The position numbers and the translations under genes are program-made. Below, piece by piece: positions 16,617 to 25,962 of a stretch of 64,000 nucleotides of DNA. Numbering within the stretch: position 1 is the first letter of the stretch; each line of letters begins with the position of its first letter. Origin of the DNA: CAUZWH01 sp965247665. GTDB lineage: Bacteria; Pseudomonadota; Alphaproteobacteria; SHVV01. The stretch lies in contig CBDFHH010000005.1 of the NCBI GenBank assembly GCA_965247665.1, positions 1,178,001 to 1,242,000 of the forward strand, in the 5' to 3' direction. The notes under the pieces were generated by a model. That model made no database searches and had not been told where the DNA came from. It saw only the letters and a list, made by a program, of their open reading frames with translations.

Positions 16617-17888
16617 ATGAGTGACATCGAAATCATCGCGCCGGTTCGCGTCGCCGACACCGACATCTGGTTTGCCCAAGCGATCAGGGCCGGCAACTGG
16701 ATTTTCCTCACCGGGCACGAGGCGACCGATTTCGTGACCGGGCTGGCACCCGAAGTAACCGGTAAGGCGCACTTCCCGCTCTATGGCGCACCACGACACC
16801 GCCGCGAGGGCGACTTCATCCTCGAGCGTTTGGCGTCGCTCCTGGCCGGCGCCGGTAGTGGGCTGAGCCACGGCGTACGGCTTGACCAATATTATCCCAC
16901 CTGGAAAGCGGTCGATCCCTACCATCACGCCCGACGCGCCCGTTTCGGCGACTACATCCCGCCCAGCACCTCGATCATCATGGAAGAGCTGATGGTCGAG
17001 GACGCCGCGATCAACGCTTCTCTGCTCGCGGTCGTGCCCGGTGCCGGCCGCGAGATCCGACGTGCCGAGGAGACCGACCGGGTCGAATCGCCGGTTTTCT
17101 CGGGTTTCGCCCCGGCGATCACCTGCGGCGACTGGGTCTTCGTTGCCGGCCAGATGGCCAACAGCTCGGATTGGTCGCTCGATCCCCGGGCACATGTGGC
17201 CGACGATGCCCGATGGGCGGGCTACGAGATCCGCAAACAAACCGAGTTTGTGATTAACGAGCGCATCGCGCCGGCGCTGGCGGCGGCGGGATCGTCGCTG
17301 GCGAACCTGATCAAAGCACAAATTTATCTCACCGATGTCGGTGACGTGCCGCACTTCCTCGACGTGTGGAACGCCCAGGTCGGCGAGCGTCAATGCGCGC
17401 TGAGTATCGTGCCCTGCTCACAGCTCGCCATCGTCGGCGGCATCATCGAAATCAACGCGATGGCGCTGATCGATGATGCATCGACCACCAAGCAGATCAT
17501 CGACGCCGATATCCCGCCGACCGCGACGTTCGGAGCGCCGGCGGTGCGGGCCGGCGATTTGGTGCTGTGTTCGGCGTTGATGGCCGCGCCGGACGATGCC
17601 GCGTTGCCCGCGAGCGGTCTGCGATACTATGGACAAAACGCCCAGGCGCAGGCGCGCTTGATCGTCGATTGCGCGCGACGGGTTGCCGAATCCGCCGGGG
17701 CGACGCTCGCCAACACCGTCCGCATCCATCAATTTCACACCGACCTCGGCGAGGTCTATCCGGCTTGCCGGGTGTGGCAGGAAACGCTGTCCCACGAGGC
17801 GCTGCCCCTTGCCGCCGTGCGCGTTCCGGCGCCGTTGCCGGCGCCGGCCTGCACCATGATCTACGATCTCTGGATCTACGCGCCCTGA
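16617..17888 (+). CDS. Triple RidA-domain (YjgF/UK114) fusion protein
   Basis: 423 residues containing three RidA-like units: about 1-140 (AIRAGNWIFLTGHEATDF), about 157-290 (AITCGDWVFVAGQMAN... LIKAQIYLTDVGDVPHFLDVW) and about 300-423 (AVRAGDLVLCSALMAAP... NTVRIHQFHTDLGEVYPACRVW). RidA proteins deaminate reactive enamine/imine intermediates; the catalytic Arg of RidA proper (IVEAE/KTTVFL..R region) is not obviously kept in all units. Usual members are about 130 residues, so a three-unit chain would mimic the natural trimer in one polypeptide (inference). It is the last gene of the GlcG/LVIVD cluster and converges with the amidohydrolase gene. Confidence 0.85.
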   Translation: MSDIEIIAPVRVADTDIWFAQAIRAGNWIFLTGHEATDFVTGLAPEVTGKAHFPLYGAPRHRREGDFILERLASLLAGAGSGLSHGVRLDQYYPTWKAVDPYHHARRARFGDYIPPSTSIIMEELMVEDAAINASLLAVVPGAGREIRRAEETDRVESPVFSGFAPAITCGDWVFVAGQMANSSDWSLDPRAHVADDARWAGYEIRKQTEFVINERIAPALAAAGSSLANLIKAQIYLTDVGDVPHFLDVWNAQVGERQCALSIVPCSQLAIVGGIIEINAMALIDDASTTKQIIDADIPPTATFGAPAVRAGDLVLCSALMAAPDDAALPASGLRYYGQNAQAQARLIVDCARRVAESAGATLANTVRIHQFHTDLGEVYPACRVWQETLSHEALPLAAVRVPAPLPAPACTMIYDLWIYAP

Positions 17889-17953
17889 GCCCGCAAGCCG
17901 CTCCGCGGGTTGGGCCGGAAGCTGCGGCGGTCGAGGGGTGGCGGGTCGGGTGA

Positions 17954-19429
17954 TCAGTTCGCGATCTGCCGGTGCCGGCCGTCGCGAAAATAGGCACGGA
18001 TGGCTTCGTGGTAACGGCCGAGAATGGGGCGAAACGATTTGATGTCGTCGCTGCCCGCGGCCGCCTGGGCAGCGAGTTCGGCCTTGAGGGCGGGGTAGTC
18101 GACGCCGGTCGACATCCCATTGCGCACGATCTCGCGCCCGGCTACGACCACGCTCTGCACATGGTTCTTCGTTGCCCGCGTCAGCAGTACATCGAGCTCG
18201 CTCGAGAAATCCTCGATCACGTCGTGCGCCAGCGCGTCATAGTCGAGCACGACGAAATCGGCCGGCCGTCCCGGCGCCAGCACGCCGAAATCGCGGCGTC
18301 CGGTCACCGCGCACGCCCCCGTGCACATCGAGGCTACGAACAGCCGCGCCGGCGTCAGCACCTCATCGAAGCTGGTGCCGGCATGTAGGCGGTAGGTCAG
18401 CCGCAACTCGCGCAGGGCGTCGTCGTCATCGTCGAGGGCCAGCGTGTCGATCCCCAGCCCCATCGCCATACCGGTCTCGATGAAACGGGCCACCGGTGCG
18501 ACGCCCGATCGAAGCCGGAGATTGGAGCTGGTGTTGATCGAGACGATTACGCCGCGCTCGGCCATTCGCTCGCACTCGGCCTCCGTCAGCCACACCCCGT
18601 GGGCGATCGTCAACCGATCCGACAGGAAGCCAATGTCGTCCAACTGGGTGACGAAACCGCCGGGATATCGAGCATCGATCCACTCGCGCTGCAGTTTGGT
18701 TTCCTGGCAGTGTATGTGGATGCGCCGGCCGCTCGTTGCCGATTCCCGGGCAACCAGCGCGCGCAACTCGTCACTCGTCCATTCTACGCCGTACGGACCG
18801 AACTGGACCGAGACCAGGTCACTTTCGCAGCTTTCGGCGATCTCGCCGACCACCTCAAGCTGGGCCTCCGCCGGCGGGTTGGGTTGGTAGAGCCGCGCCC
18901 GCACCGCCGCGGCATCCTTGGCCGAGAGATCGTCGAGTATGCGGTTGTCGCCTTCGTAAACCAGATAGTTGCGGTCGCGCATCGGTACGACGAAGGCGAT
19001 GCGGATGCCGACATCGTGCGCCGCACGGCAGGTTTCCCGCGCCTCCGTCTTCAGGTCGTGGAAAACGTTGGAGTGGCAGTGGACGACCGAGGTCACCCCC
19101 GCCATCGCCAAGCGCGAAAAAGCGACCGCGGCCGTCACATAAGGATCGACCCTGGGGTGCAGGGCGAAGGTCGACACCATCCAGCATTCGAGTGCGTCGT
19201 CGACACCGCCGAACGCCAACCGTTGCAGGCCGCGGCCGTGATCGTGGGCGTTGGCCAGTCCGGGGATGACCAGCGCGTCTGGGCCTCCGACGTCGGCGCT
19301 GCCCATGTTCGCGCCGATCGCGCCGATCGCCCCGCCGTCGATGTCAAGGCGGGCGTTGCGGATCACCGGTTCTCGGCCCGGCGCGGCCAATAGGCGCCCG
19401 GCCTGGACGGACGTGACCTGGGAGGACAT
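17954..19429 (-). CDS. Amidohydrolase (cytosine deaminase/chlorohydrolase-like)
   Basis: 491 residues of the metal-dependent amidohydrolase superfamily, TrzN/AtzA/SsnA-like group. Metal ligands are visible: HDH in NAHDHGRG, His in IHIHCQE, His in IAHGVWLTEAE, and Asp in GIDTLALDDDDD; NTSSNLRLRSG is the usual stretch before the last ligand. A beta-sandwich is formed from N- and C-terminal parts (GVLAPGRPADFVVLD). Such enzymes deaminate or dechlorinate heterocycles or related amidines. The start at 19429 lies 19 nt after the Rieske gene on the same strand, so the oxygenase and hydrolase are probably expressed together. Confidence 0.87.
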   Translation of the reverse strand: MSSQVTSVQAGRLLAAPGREPVIRNARLDIDGGAIGAIGANMGSADVGGPDALVIPGLANAHDHGRGLQRLAFGGVDDALECWMVSTFALHPRVDPYVTAAVAFSRLAMAGVTSVVHCHSNVFHDLKTEARETCRAAHDVGIRIAFVVPMRDRNYLVYEGDNRILDDLSAKDAAAVRARLYQPNPPAEAQLEVVGEIAESCESDLVSVQFGPYGVEWTSDELRALVARESATSGRRIHIHCQETKLQREWIDARYPGGFVTQLDDIGFLSDRLTIAHGVWLTEAECERMAERGVIVSINTSSNLRLRSGVAPVARFIETGMAMGLGIDTLALDDDDDALRELRLTYRLHAGTSFDEVLTPARLFVASMCTGACAVTGRRDFGVLAPGRPADFVVLDYDALAHDVIEDFSSELDVLLTRATKNHVQSVVVAGREIVRNGMSTGVDYPALKAELAAQAAAGSDDIKSFRPILGRYHEAIRAYFRDGRHRQIAN

Positions 19430-19448
19430 GGAGGCCGGCCGGCCGGTG

Positions 19449-20597
19449 TCAGTCCTCGGGGTCGAACATCCGGTCGAGGTACCAGTTCAACGTGTTGTGC
19501 ACAGCCGCCTCGACCTTCGACATGCGGCCGGGAACGAAGTTCCGAGAATCGCAGGCATTCTGCAGGCTCTTCACCATCTCCAAATCCTCGACCAGGGTCG
19601 TTTCGTGGAGTTCGCGATAGGTCCGCGCCGCCTCGGCGAATCCGGGCTTGTCGAACGCCTCCCGTGCGAACAGCGGATAGGCAACCAACCGGCAGCGGTC
19701 GGGCGCCAGCGGCCAGATCAGGAACGGCCGCACATAGTCGGGGCGGAAGATGATGTTGAAGTTGGGCGGTAGGAAGCCGACGCTGTTCAGGTTCTCCGAC
19801 TTGCCTGCCAGCGCCGGCAGCGGGTCGAGCAGGGGTTTGCCGTCCTTCATCGGCGACTCGCGTTGATAGAAACAGGAGAACCGACCGTCGGCTTTATTGT
19901 TGAGATCCATCCGGGTGACATCGAAACCGTATCCGATGGTGTCCTGATGCAACGTGGCCACGTGGTAGAAGTCGAGCAGGTTTTCGACGATAAGCTTCCA
20001 GTTGCATTCGAACGTCATCTCGTGCTTCTCGGCGAGGCGGCATTCGGCCTGTCCCAGCCAACCGAAATCTCTCTCGAATTCGGCGACGAAGTCGCTGAGC
20101 GGCGCCGCACCGGCATCGAAATTGATGAACACCCAGCCGGCCCAGCTATCGAGCCGTAACCCGTCGAGGCGACAGGACGACGGATCGAAACCGCTTGCCT
20201 GCCCCATATAGGGCGCGCCGACCAGGCGGCCGTCGAGGTCGTAGAGCCAGCCGTGATAGGGGCAGCTGAACTCGTTGGTGTTGCCCGCGCCGCTGGCCAC
20301 TTCGACGCCGCGATGGCGGCAGACATTGGCATAAGCGCCGAGTTCTCCCGTCCGGTTGCGCGCAACCAGGATCGGTTCGTCGAAAATCCGAAACGTCATG
20401 TAGTCGCCCGGCGCCTCGAGCTCTTCTTCCCGGGCGATGCATAGCCAGTCCTTGAGGAATATCTCCTCCTTCTCGCGACGGTAAATCTCGGCCGAGGTGT
20501 AGACGTAGCCCGGTAAGTGATTGGCGCGCGATGTCGGCTGCCGCGTCGCAGTGAATTCGTTACCGGCGCTGTTTTCGGCATCAAGGGCGTGGCTCAT
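19449..20597 (-). CDS. Rieske oxygenase alpha subunit (Asp-bridged)
   Basis: 382 residues. The Rieske centre is CRHRG...CPYHGW. The catalytic iron site is ENLLDFYHVATLH, with the bridging Asp of classical ring hydroxylases and O-demethylases. A C-terminal acidic helix (ETTLVEDLEMVKSLQ) follows the family pattern and would carry the third iron ligand nearby. The ATG at 20597 gives a normal-length protein. No ferredoxin or reductase gene is close by. It sits 19 nt upstream of the amidohydrolase gene on the same strand, which suggests oxidation followed by hydrolytic deamination of one N-containing compound (inference). Confidence 0.9.
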   Translation of the reverse strand: MSHALDAENSAGNEFTATRQPTSRANHLPGYVYTSAEIYRREKEEIFLKDWLCIAREEELEAPGDYMTFRIFDEPILVARNRTGELGAYANVCRHRGVEVASGAGNTNEFSCPYHGWLYDLDGRLVGAPYMGQASGFDPSSCRLDGLRLDSWAGWVFINFDAGAAPLSDFVAEFERDFGWLGQAECRLAEKHEMTFECNWKLIVENLLDFYHVATLHQDTIGYGFDVTRMDLNNKADGRFSCFYQRESPMKDGKPLLDPLPALAGKSENLNSVGFLPPNFNIIFRPDYVRPFLIWPLAPDRCRLVAYPLFAREAFDKPGFAEAARTYRELHETTLVEDLEMVKSLQNACDSRNFVPGRMSKVEAAVHNTLNWYLDRMFDPED

Positions 20598-20655
20598 GAT
20601 TCGCTCGAAGCTTGCCGGGGGTCGGGTGCGGGGGATGCGCCTAGTTTAGCTCGCG

Positions 20656-21661
20656 TCAGACCGGATGCGAAGCGCTCGACGGGGCGCCCAACGCCTCGTC
20701 GACCGCTTCGTACCAGTCGGCAAGCGGCCGTGTCGCCAGCGCGGTCGCCGCCCACCGCTTGGCGCGCGCGAGGATGTTGCGGATCGTCTGCGGCGGCCTT
20801 TTCGACAGCCCGCTGCCGGGCTGGTAGTCCCACTCGCCACGCCGCATCATGTCCTTGATCAGGATCGACAGCCGCACCGACATATGCAGGCTGCCGAAGG
20901 CGCGCAGGTAGATATACGGCCCGCCGGGGTAGTGACCCTCGTCGAAATACTTGATCTGCTCGTCGAGCAAACGCGATTCGGCGACCGGCCAATCGGGTAC
21001 CGCTTCATCGGCGATGAGACAAACGACATCGTCGAGGCGATTGCGTCGACCGCAATGTTGCCAATCGTACCAGGCGACCGTCCAGTCGGGTCGCGCGGCG
21101 GCGTTGGCCGGGCGCGCATCCCATTTCACGAACGAGCCGCCGGGAACGTTCAGGGTATACATTAGGCGATGGTCGTCGAGCTTGGGGCAGGGAACCTCCA
21201 GGAACCGCCCGATTCGGCGCGGCGCGTCGATGAGCTCGCGGAGCCAATCGGACCTGGCGCCGATCTTCACGACTCGGTCTTGCAGGCCCGCGACCGTCGC
21301 TGCCGAGTGAACCCGCGACAGGCTGGTCAGTGCGATTCCAAGCCAACGCTCGCATTCGGATTCCCAGGTTTGGCAAATCTTGCGCGACAAACGATCCTGG
21401 CCGACATCTTTCCTGCAGCAACCAGGTTCCATCGAAAGCGAGGATCGCCGGAACCGGAGCGCCATGGGCGTGCAGCTCCTTGAGCACAGCCACTTCGAAC
21501 TTGGCGCGCTGGGGCGATTCGCGTCGCGTCGCGATCACCGTTCCGCTGCCCACGAACAGACGTACCGATTTCGAGTCCAGGAGATGGATGCCGGCATCGC
21601 TGGGTGTCTCCCCGAGCAGCCGCTCGCAGGAGACGATCGCCTGATCGACGAACTCGTTCAT
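20656..21661 (-). pseudogene. Aminoglycoside phosphotransferase-like protein, broken by one-base frameshift
   Basis: The N-terminal part reads from ATG 21661 (MNEFVDQAIVSCERLLGE) to DGTWLLQE near 21415; the C-terminal part continues in another frame from DVGQDRLSRKICQTWE to the stop at 20656. Removing one A from GGAAAGATG (plus-strand ttt near 21410-21413) joins them as LLQEDVGQDRLS. The joined chain would be about 335 residues of the APH/choline-kinase fold: FVKWDARPAN corresponds to the catalytic loop with Asp and Asn, though the usual HGD is KWD, and YDWQ carries the metal-binding Asp. Either a recent pseudogene or an assembly error in a functional gene. Confidence 0.8.
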
Positions 21662-21761
21662 TGGGGCACCACGATGGATGAGATGCGACGGTAACACGCC
21701 GCCATGACGCTCCCTACGCGTTTCTGCTACCGTCGATAATCGGACAAGGAGGATGCCGAGT

Positions 21762-22253
21762 ATGGCCAACGACCAAGGCGGCCCGACAGCGGCGCGTGTT
21801 CTCGATCCCGGCACATTGGAGGAGAAGGCGAGCTCCGCCTATCCGGCGCACCTGTCAACCGAGCTCGAAGGCCGGTTCCGGCGCCGTCTTGGCGACCGAC
21901 TGGGCATTCGCAACTTCGGTGTCAATCTTCTTCGCCTGGCTCCCGGTGCGTGGTCATCGCAACGGCATTGGCATTCCCGCCAGGACGAGCTCATCTATGT
22001 TCTTGAGGGTGAAGTCGTGCTCACTACCGATGGCGGCGAGAATGTGCTCGGGGCAGGGATGGTCGCTGCATTTCCGGCCGGCGAGGCCAATGGGCACCAC
22101 CTCGTCAACCGCGGCGAGCGTGACGTGCTGGTGCTCGAAATCGGTGATCGGGCGCCGGGCGACGAAGTCGTCTACCCCGATGTCGATATGGCGGCGCGGA
22201 TGGGTCTGCCCGCTTACACCTTCTCCCGGAAGGACGGAACGCCGTTTACGTGA
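21762..22253 (+). CDS. Cupin-domain protein
   Basis: 163 residues. The start is the ATG at 21762, nine bases after AAGGAGG; the ATG at 21753 directly abuts that ribosome site and is unlikely. Cupin motif 1 is WHSRQDELIYVLEGE with HxH-type ligands (RHWHS...E), and motif 2 is FPAGEANGHHLVNRG. A single metal-binding beta-barrel is expected. The closest general type is a small cupin found with catabolic or mannose-6-phosphate-isomerase-like proteins. It is divergent from the broken phosphotransferase gene and 32 nt upstream of pcm on the same strand. Confidence 0.87.
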   Translation: MANDQGGPTAARVLDPGTLEEKASSAYPAHLSTELEGRFRRRLGDRLGIRNFGVNLLRLAPGAWSSQRHWHSRQDELIYVLEGEVVLTTDGGENVLGAGMVAAFPAGEANGHHLVNRGERDVLVLEIGDRAPGDEVVYPDVDMAARMGLPAYTFSRKDGTPFT

Positions 22254-22285
22254 TCGCGCGGCGGATGTTCGCAAAGGAGCCGAGG

Positions 22286-22963
22286 ATGGCCGTCAAGGAA
22301 GCTTCCCATCTGATCGATCTCCGCCTCAACATGGTCGACGCGATCGCCCAGCACGCGCTGGTCTCCGGTGACCGTATCGGCAAGGAAGCGCTTGATGAGC
22401 GGGTCATGGAAGCCATGCGCCGGGTGCCGCGTCACGAATTCGTCCCGGCCGAGGTCCGGAACTACGCCTATTTCGACACCCCGCTGCCGATCGGCAGCGG
22501 TAAGACCATTTCTCAGCCTTTCATGGCCGCGGTGATGACCGATCTGCTCGATCTCGAGCCGACCGATACGATCCTCGAAATCGGCACCGGACTTGGCTAC
22601 CACACCGCGGTGCTCGCCGAGCTGGCCGCTGCGGTCTACACGATCGAAATCGTCGAAGAGCTCGGTGGGCTGGCCCGCGAAAAGCTGTTCGAACTCGGCT
22701 ATGCCAACATTCATGTACGAATCGGTGATGGCAGCGCGGGCTGGGCCGAACACGCGCCGTTCGACAAGATGCTCGTGGCGGCGGCGCCGACCAGCGTTCC
22801 TGATTTGCTGCTGCTGCAGCTCAAGCCCGGTGGTCGCATGGTCATTCCCGTCGGCCCGGAAGCCGCGCAGGAACTGGTTCTGATCGAGAAGGGCGACGAC
22901 GAAGTCTGTCAAGCACGCAATATCTTTCCGGTGCGCTTCGCGCCGATGGTGACCAGTCACTGA
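22286..22963 (+). CDS. pcm: Protein-L-isoaspartate O-methyltransferase
   Basis: 225 residues from the ATG at 22286, which has AAGGAG six bases upstream; upstream in-frame GTG 22250 and ATG 22265 are less well placed. The family signature is complete: RVPRHEFVP, the AYFDTPLPIGSGKTISQP segment, and the SAM-binding motif LEIGTGLGYHTAVLAEL, followed by VYTIEIVEEL. The enzyme methylates isoaspartyl residues in damaged proteins so they can be repaired. It follows the cupin gene closely and converges with a methyltransferase gene; no surE is seen nearby. Confidence 0.93.
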   Translation: MAVKEASHLIDLRLNMVDAIAQHALVSGDRIGKEALDERVMEAMRRVPRHEFVPAEVRNYAYFDTPLPIGSGKTISQPFMAAVMTDLLDLEPTDTILEIGTGLGYHTAVLAELAAAVYTIEIVEELGGLAREKLFELGYANIHVRIGDGSAGWAEHAPFDKMLVAAAPTSVPDLLLLQLKPGGRMVIPVGPEAAQELVLIEKGDDEVCQARNIFPVRFAPMVTSH

Positions 22964-22983
22964 AGCGCCGGCGTTTAGGCGCT
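22964..22983. terminator. Hairpin between convergent genes
   Basis: AGCGCC and GGCGCT form a six-pair stem with an eight-base loop between the stop of pcm and the stop of the convergent methyltransferase gene; it includes the latter's stop codon. There is no U-tract on either side, so termination efficiency is uncertain. Confidence 0.4.
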
Positions 22984-23802
22984 GCCACGCTCGGCCACGA
23001 CCTGAACGACAACGACCCGCCGTTGTTCGAGGTTTAGCCGAAGATTGGCGACTTTCGTCTTCCAGTCCTCACCCATGGCCAAGCACACCCCCGGGGGCGG
23101 TGCCGCCGGCTTGCTCTCGTTTTCGACCGCACGCCGCGCAACGGCTTCGCGCGTGGCGTCGTGAAAGTAGTCGATGCGAAAGCCGGTTGCTTCAAGGACA
23201 TCGCGCAATTCAATCGGCGAAATCAGGAAGCTGATCGCGGGGTCGCCCGCCCACGGCACGGGGTAGGCGATTTTTCCTCCCGAGCCACGGCAGACATCGT
23301 AGAGAACGGCCTTGCCGCCGGGCCGCAGCACCCGGAACATCTCGCGATAGAGGGTTTGCTTATCGGCGATGTTCATCGCCGCATGCTGGCTCCACGCGAC
23401 ATCGAACGATTCACGGTCGAACGGCAACGCCGACGCATCCGCCTGGCGGTAGGACACGCGTCCGGTCAGCCCCAGGCGCTCGGCGAACATCGAGGCGGCA
23501 GCGACATATTCGGGCGTGAGGTCGACACCGACGATCTCGCAGCCGACGGTAGCCGCGAGATAGCGCGACGGTCCACCCAGACCGCAACCAACGTCGAGCA
23601 CCCGCGTCCGTTCGGTCAGGTCGGCCCGCCGCATGAGCTCGACGGTCGCTTCGCGCCCGCGAATGTGGAATTCGTCATAGTGCGCAAGATCGTCGACCGA
23701 GAGATCGTCGAGGTCTTTGCCCTCCGCGGCTAAAGCGTCGAGGATCTTTTCCGCGAGATCGCCGAGCGTGTAGTGCGCGGCGACCGGATGATCTTGACTC
23801 AT
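22975..23802 (-). CDS. Class I SAM-dependent methyltransferase (UbiE/sarcosine-methyltransferase-like)
   Basis: 275 residues. The SAM motif I is VLDVGCGLGGPSRYLA, motif II-like DADA... region is RQADASALPFDRESFDVAWSQH, and motif III is LRPGGKAVLYDV. The DEFHIRGREATVEL stretch upstream is typical of glycine-sarcosine/dimethylglycine methyltransferase-like and gamma-tocopherol methyltransferase-like proteins. The substrate is unknown. The ATG at 23802 opens the frame. It is convergent with pcm and divergent from the acetaldehyde dehydrogenase gene 175 nt away. Confidence 0.85.
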   Translation of the reverse strand: MSQDHPVAAHYTLGDLAEKILDALAAEGKDLDDLSVDDLAHYDEFHIRGREATVELMRRADLTERTRVLDVGCGLGGPSRYLAATVGCEIVGVDLTPEYVAAASMFAERLGLTGRVSYRQADASALPFDRESFDVAWSQHAAMNIADKQTLYREMFRVLRPGGKAVLYDVCRGSGGKIAYPVPWAGDPAISFLISPIELRDVLEATGFRIDYFHDATREAVARRAVENESKPAAPPPGVCLAMGEDWKTKVANLRLNLEQRRVVVVQVVAERGSA

Positions 23803-23977
23803 TTCAGAAAACCTCGCGCGAAGGCGCCAACAATGTCGACGAGAACGACGACCAACACCTTATCGACATTCCAGTCGCTGCGGTCTTCGCCTCCAGCATA
23901 GCGTGCCCTGCGCAGCTTGCCTGCAATTTGGCCATCGGCCAATATGCCGCCCCGCCGCAGGCGGACGGAGGCAGCTC

Positions 23978-24919
23978 ATGGCTGACAAGGTAAAGGTTGC
24001 AATCATCGGATCGGGCAACATCGGCACGGATCTGATGATCAAGATCGTCGAGCTGTCCGACACCCTCGAAATGGCGGCTTTGGTCGGTATCGTCGAAGGT
24101 TCCGATGGGCTCGCACGCGCGCGCGAGCTGGGTATTGCGACCACCCATGAGGGCGTCGACGGTTTCGTCGAAATGCCGAAGTTTGCCGATGTCCGCCTGG
24201 TCTTCGACGCCACCTCGGCCGCCGCCCATGCACGACACGATGCGGCCCTGCGCGCCCACGGCAAGCAGATCATCGACCTGACACCGGCCGCGATCGGTCC
24301 GTTCACGGTGCCGGTCGTGAACCTCGACGCTCATCTCGACGCCCCCAACGTCAACATGGTGTCGTGCGGCGGTCAGGCGACGATCCCGATCGTTGCGGCG
24401 GTCGCACGAGTCGCCAAGGTTCACTACGCCGAGATTGTCGCGTCGATCGCGTCCCGATCGGCCGGGCCCGGCACCCGCGCCAATATCGACGAGTTCACCC
24501 AGACCACGGCGCGCGGCATTGAGAGGGTCGGCGGTGCCGACAAGGGCAAGGCGATTATTGTCCTCAATCCCGCGGAGCCGCCGCTGATCATGCGCGACAC
24601 CGTGTTTTGCCTGGGCGAGGAGGCCGATGAAACGGCGATCGCCGAATCGATAAAGGAAATGGTGGCTGAGGTGCAGCGATATGTCCCGGGCTATCGCCTG
24701 AAGCAAGAGGTGCAGTTCGAACGATTCGGTCACAACAACCCGTTGCGAATTCCGGATCTCGGCGATATCTCGGGATTGAAATCCTCGGTCTATCTCGAGG
24801 TCGAGGGTGCTGCCCATTATTTGCCGGCCTATGCCGGTAACCTCGACATCATGACCTCGGCCGCGCTGGCCACCGCGGAGCGGTTGGTCGAGCTGCGCGG
24901 CCAGGAGCTCGCGGCATGA
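23978..24919 (+). CDS. mhpF: Acetaldehyde dehydrogenase (acetylating)
   Basis: 313 residues, the usual length of MhpF/DmpF/BphJ. The ATG at 23978 follows GGAGG at a good distance. The Rossmann motif is VAIIGSGNIGTDLM, and the catalytic Cys lies in NMVSCGGQATIPIV. The enzyme converts acetaldehyde plus CoA and NAD+ to acetyl-CoA, channelled from its partner aldolase. The stop codon overlaps the aldolase start (ATGA), consistent with the obligate complex. These two steps end the meta-cleavage pathway of catechols, but the ring-cleavage and hydratase genes are not in the window. Confidence 0.93.
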   Translation: MADKVKVAIIGSGNIGTDLMIKIVELSDTLEMAALVGIVEGSDGLARARELGIATTHEGVDGFVEMPKFADVRLVFDATSAAAHARHDAALRAHGKQIIDLTPAAIGPFTVPVVNLDAHLDAPNVNMVSCGGQATIPIVAAVARVAKVHYAEIVASIASRSAGPGTRANIDEFTQTTARGIERVGGADKGKAIIVLNPAEPPLIMRDTVFCLGEEADETAIAESIKEMVAEVQRYVPGYRLKQEVQFERFGHNNPLRIPDLGDISGLKSSVYLEVEGAAHYLPAYAGNLDIMTSAALATAERLVELRGQELAA

Positions 24920-25962
24920 CCGAATTGCCCCAGGGAAAGCTCTATATCCAGGACGTAACGATCCGCGATGGTATGCATGCCATCCGTCACCAATACGGAC
25001 TGGATACCGTCGTCGCCATCGCCACGGCTCTCGATGCCGCCGGTGTCGACGCCATCGAAGTGAGCCATGGCGACGGCCTGTCGGGATCGAGCTTCAACTA
25101 CGGCTTTGGCGTCCATTCCGACGCGGAATGGATCGGCGCGGTCGCCGACGAGCTCAAGCACGCTCGGCTGGCGACGCTGCTGCTGCCGGGGATCGGCACG
25201 ATCGACGACCTCAAACAGGCCTACGAGCTCGGCGTGCGTTCGGTGCGGATAGCGACCCATTGCACCGAGGCCGACATCGCCAAGCAGCATATCGGCTACG
25301 CCCGCGAACTCGGTATGGACGTCGCCGGCTTCCTGATGATGGCGCATATGAGCCCGCCCAAGGAGCTGGCCGAGCAGGCCAAGCTCATGGAAAGCTACGG
25401 CGCTCATTGCGTCTACGTAACGGATTCGGCGGGCGCCTTGACGATGGATGGGGTGATCGATCGCTTTAAGGCGTTCGCCGATATACTCGACCCCGCCACC
25501 GAACGCGGCATGCATCCGCACCACAATCTCAGTCTCGGGGTTGCCAATGCCGTGGTTGCGGTCCAGCACGGCGCCAAGCGGGTCGACGCCTCGCTCGCGG
25601 GAATGGGCGCCGGCGCCGGCAACGCGCCGCTGGAAGTATTTGTCGCGGTGGCCGACCAGATGGGTTTTCCCCATGGCTGCGACGTCTACAAGCTGATGGA
25701 TGCGGCCGACGATTTGGTGCGTCCGTTGCAGGATCGCCCGGTTCGAGTCGATCGCGAGACCCTGTCGCTGGGCTATGCCGGCGTCTATTCGAGCTTTCTG
25801 CGCCACGCCGAAAGGGCGGCGCAAAGGTATGGAGTTGATACGCGGGAGATCCTGGTCGAGCTCGGCAGGCGGCGCATGGTTGGCGGCCAGGAGGACATGA
25901 TCGTCGATGTTGCGCTCGATCTCATCAAGGCGCGCGACGACCAACCGGCCAGCCCCTCTTAG
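24916..25962 (+). CDS. mhpE: 4-hydroxy-2-oxovalerate aldolase
   Basis: 348 residues of the DmpG/BphI/MhpE family. The HMGL-like TIM-barrel motif VTIRDGMHAIRHQY holds the metal-binding Asp and catalytic Arg/His, and HPHHNLSLGVANAVVAV provides the metal-binding histidines. The C-terminal communication domain (LSLGYAGVYSSFLRHAERAA) contacts the dehydrogenase partner. The enzyme splits 4-hydroxy-2-oxovalerate into pyruvate and acetaldehyde with Mn2+. It overlaps the dehydrogenase gene by 4 nt. Confidence 0.94.
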   Translation: MTELPQGKLYIQDVTIRDGMHAIRHQYGLDTVVAIATALDAAGVDAIEVSHGDGLSGSSFNYGFGVHSDAEWIGAVADELKHARLATLLLPGIGTIDDLKQAYELGVRSVRIATHCTEADIAKQHIGYARELGMDVAGFLMMAHMSPPKELAEQAKLMESYGAHCVYVTDSAGALTMDGVIDRFKAFADILDPATERGMHPHHNLSLGVANAVVAVQHGAKRVDASLAGMGAGAGNAPLEVFVAVADQMGFPHGCDVYKLMDAADDLVRPLQDRPVRVDRETLSLGYAGVYSSFLRHAERAAQRYGVDTREILVELGRRRMVGGQEDMIVDVALDLIKARDDQPASPS

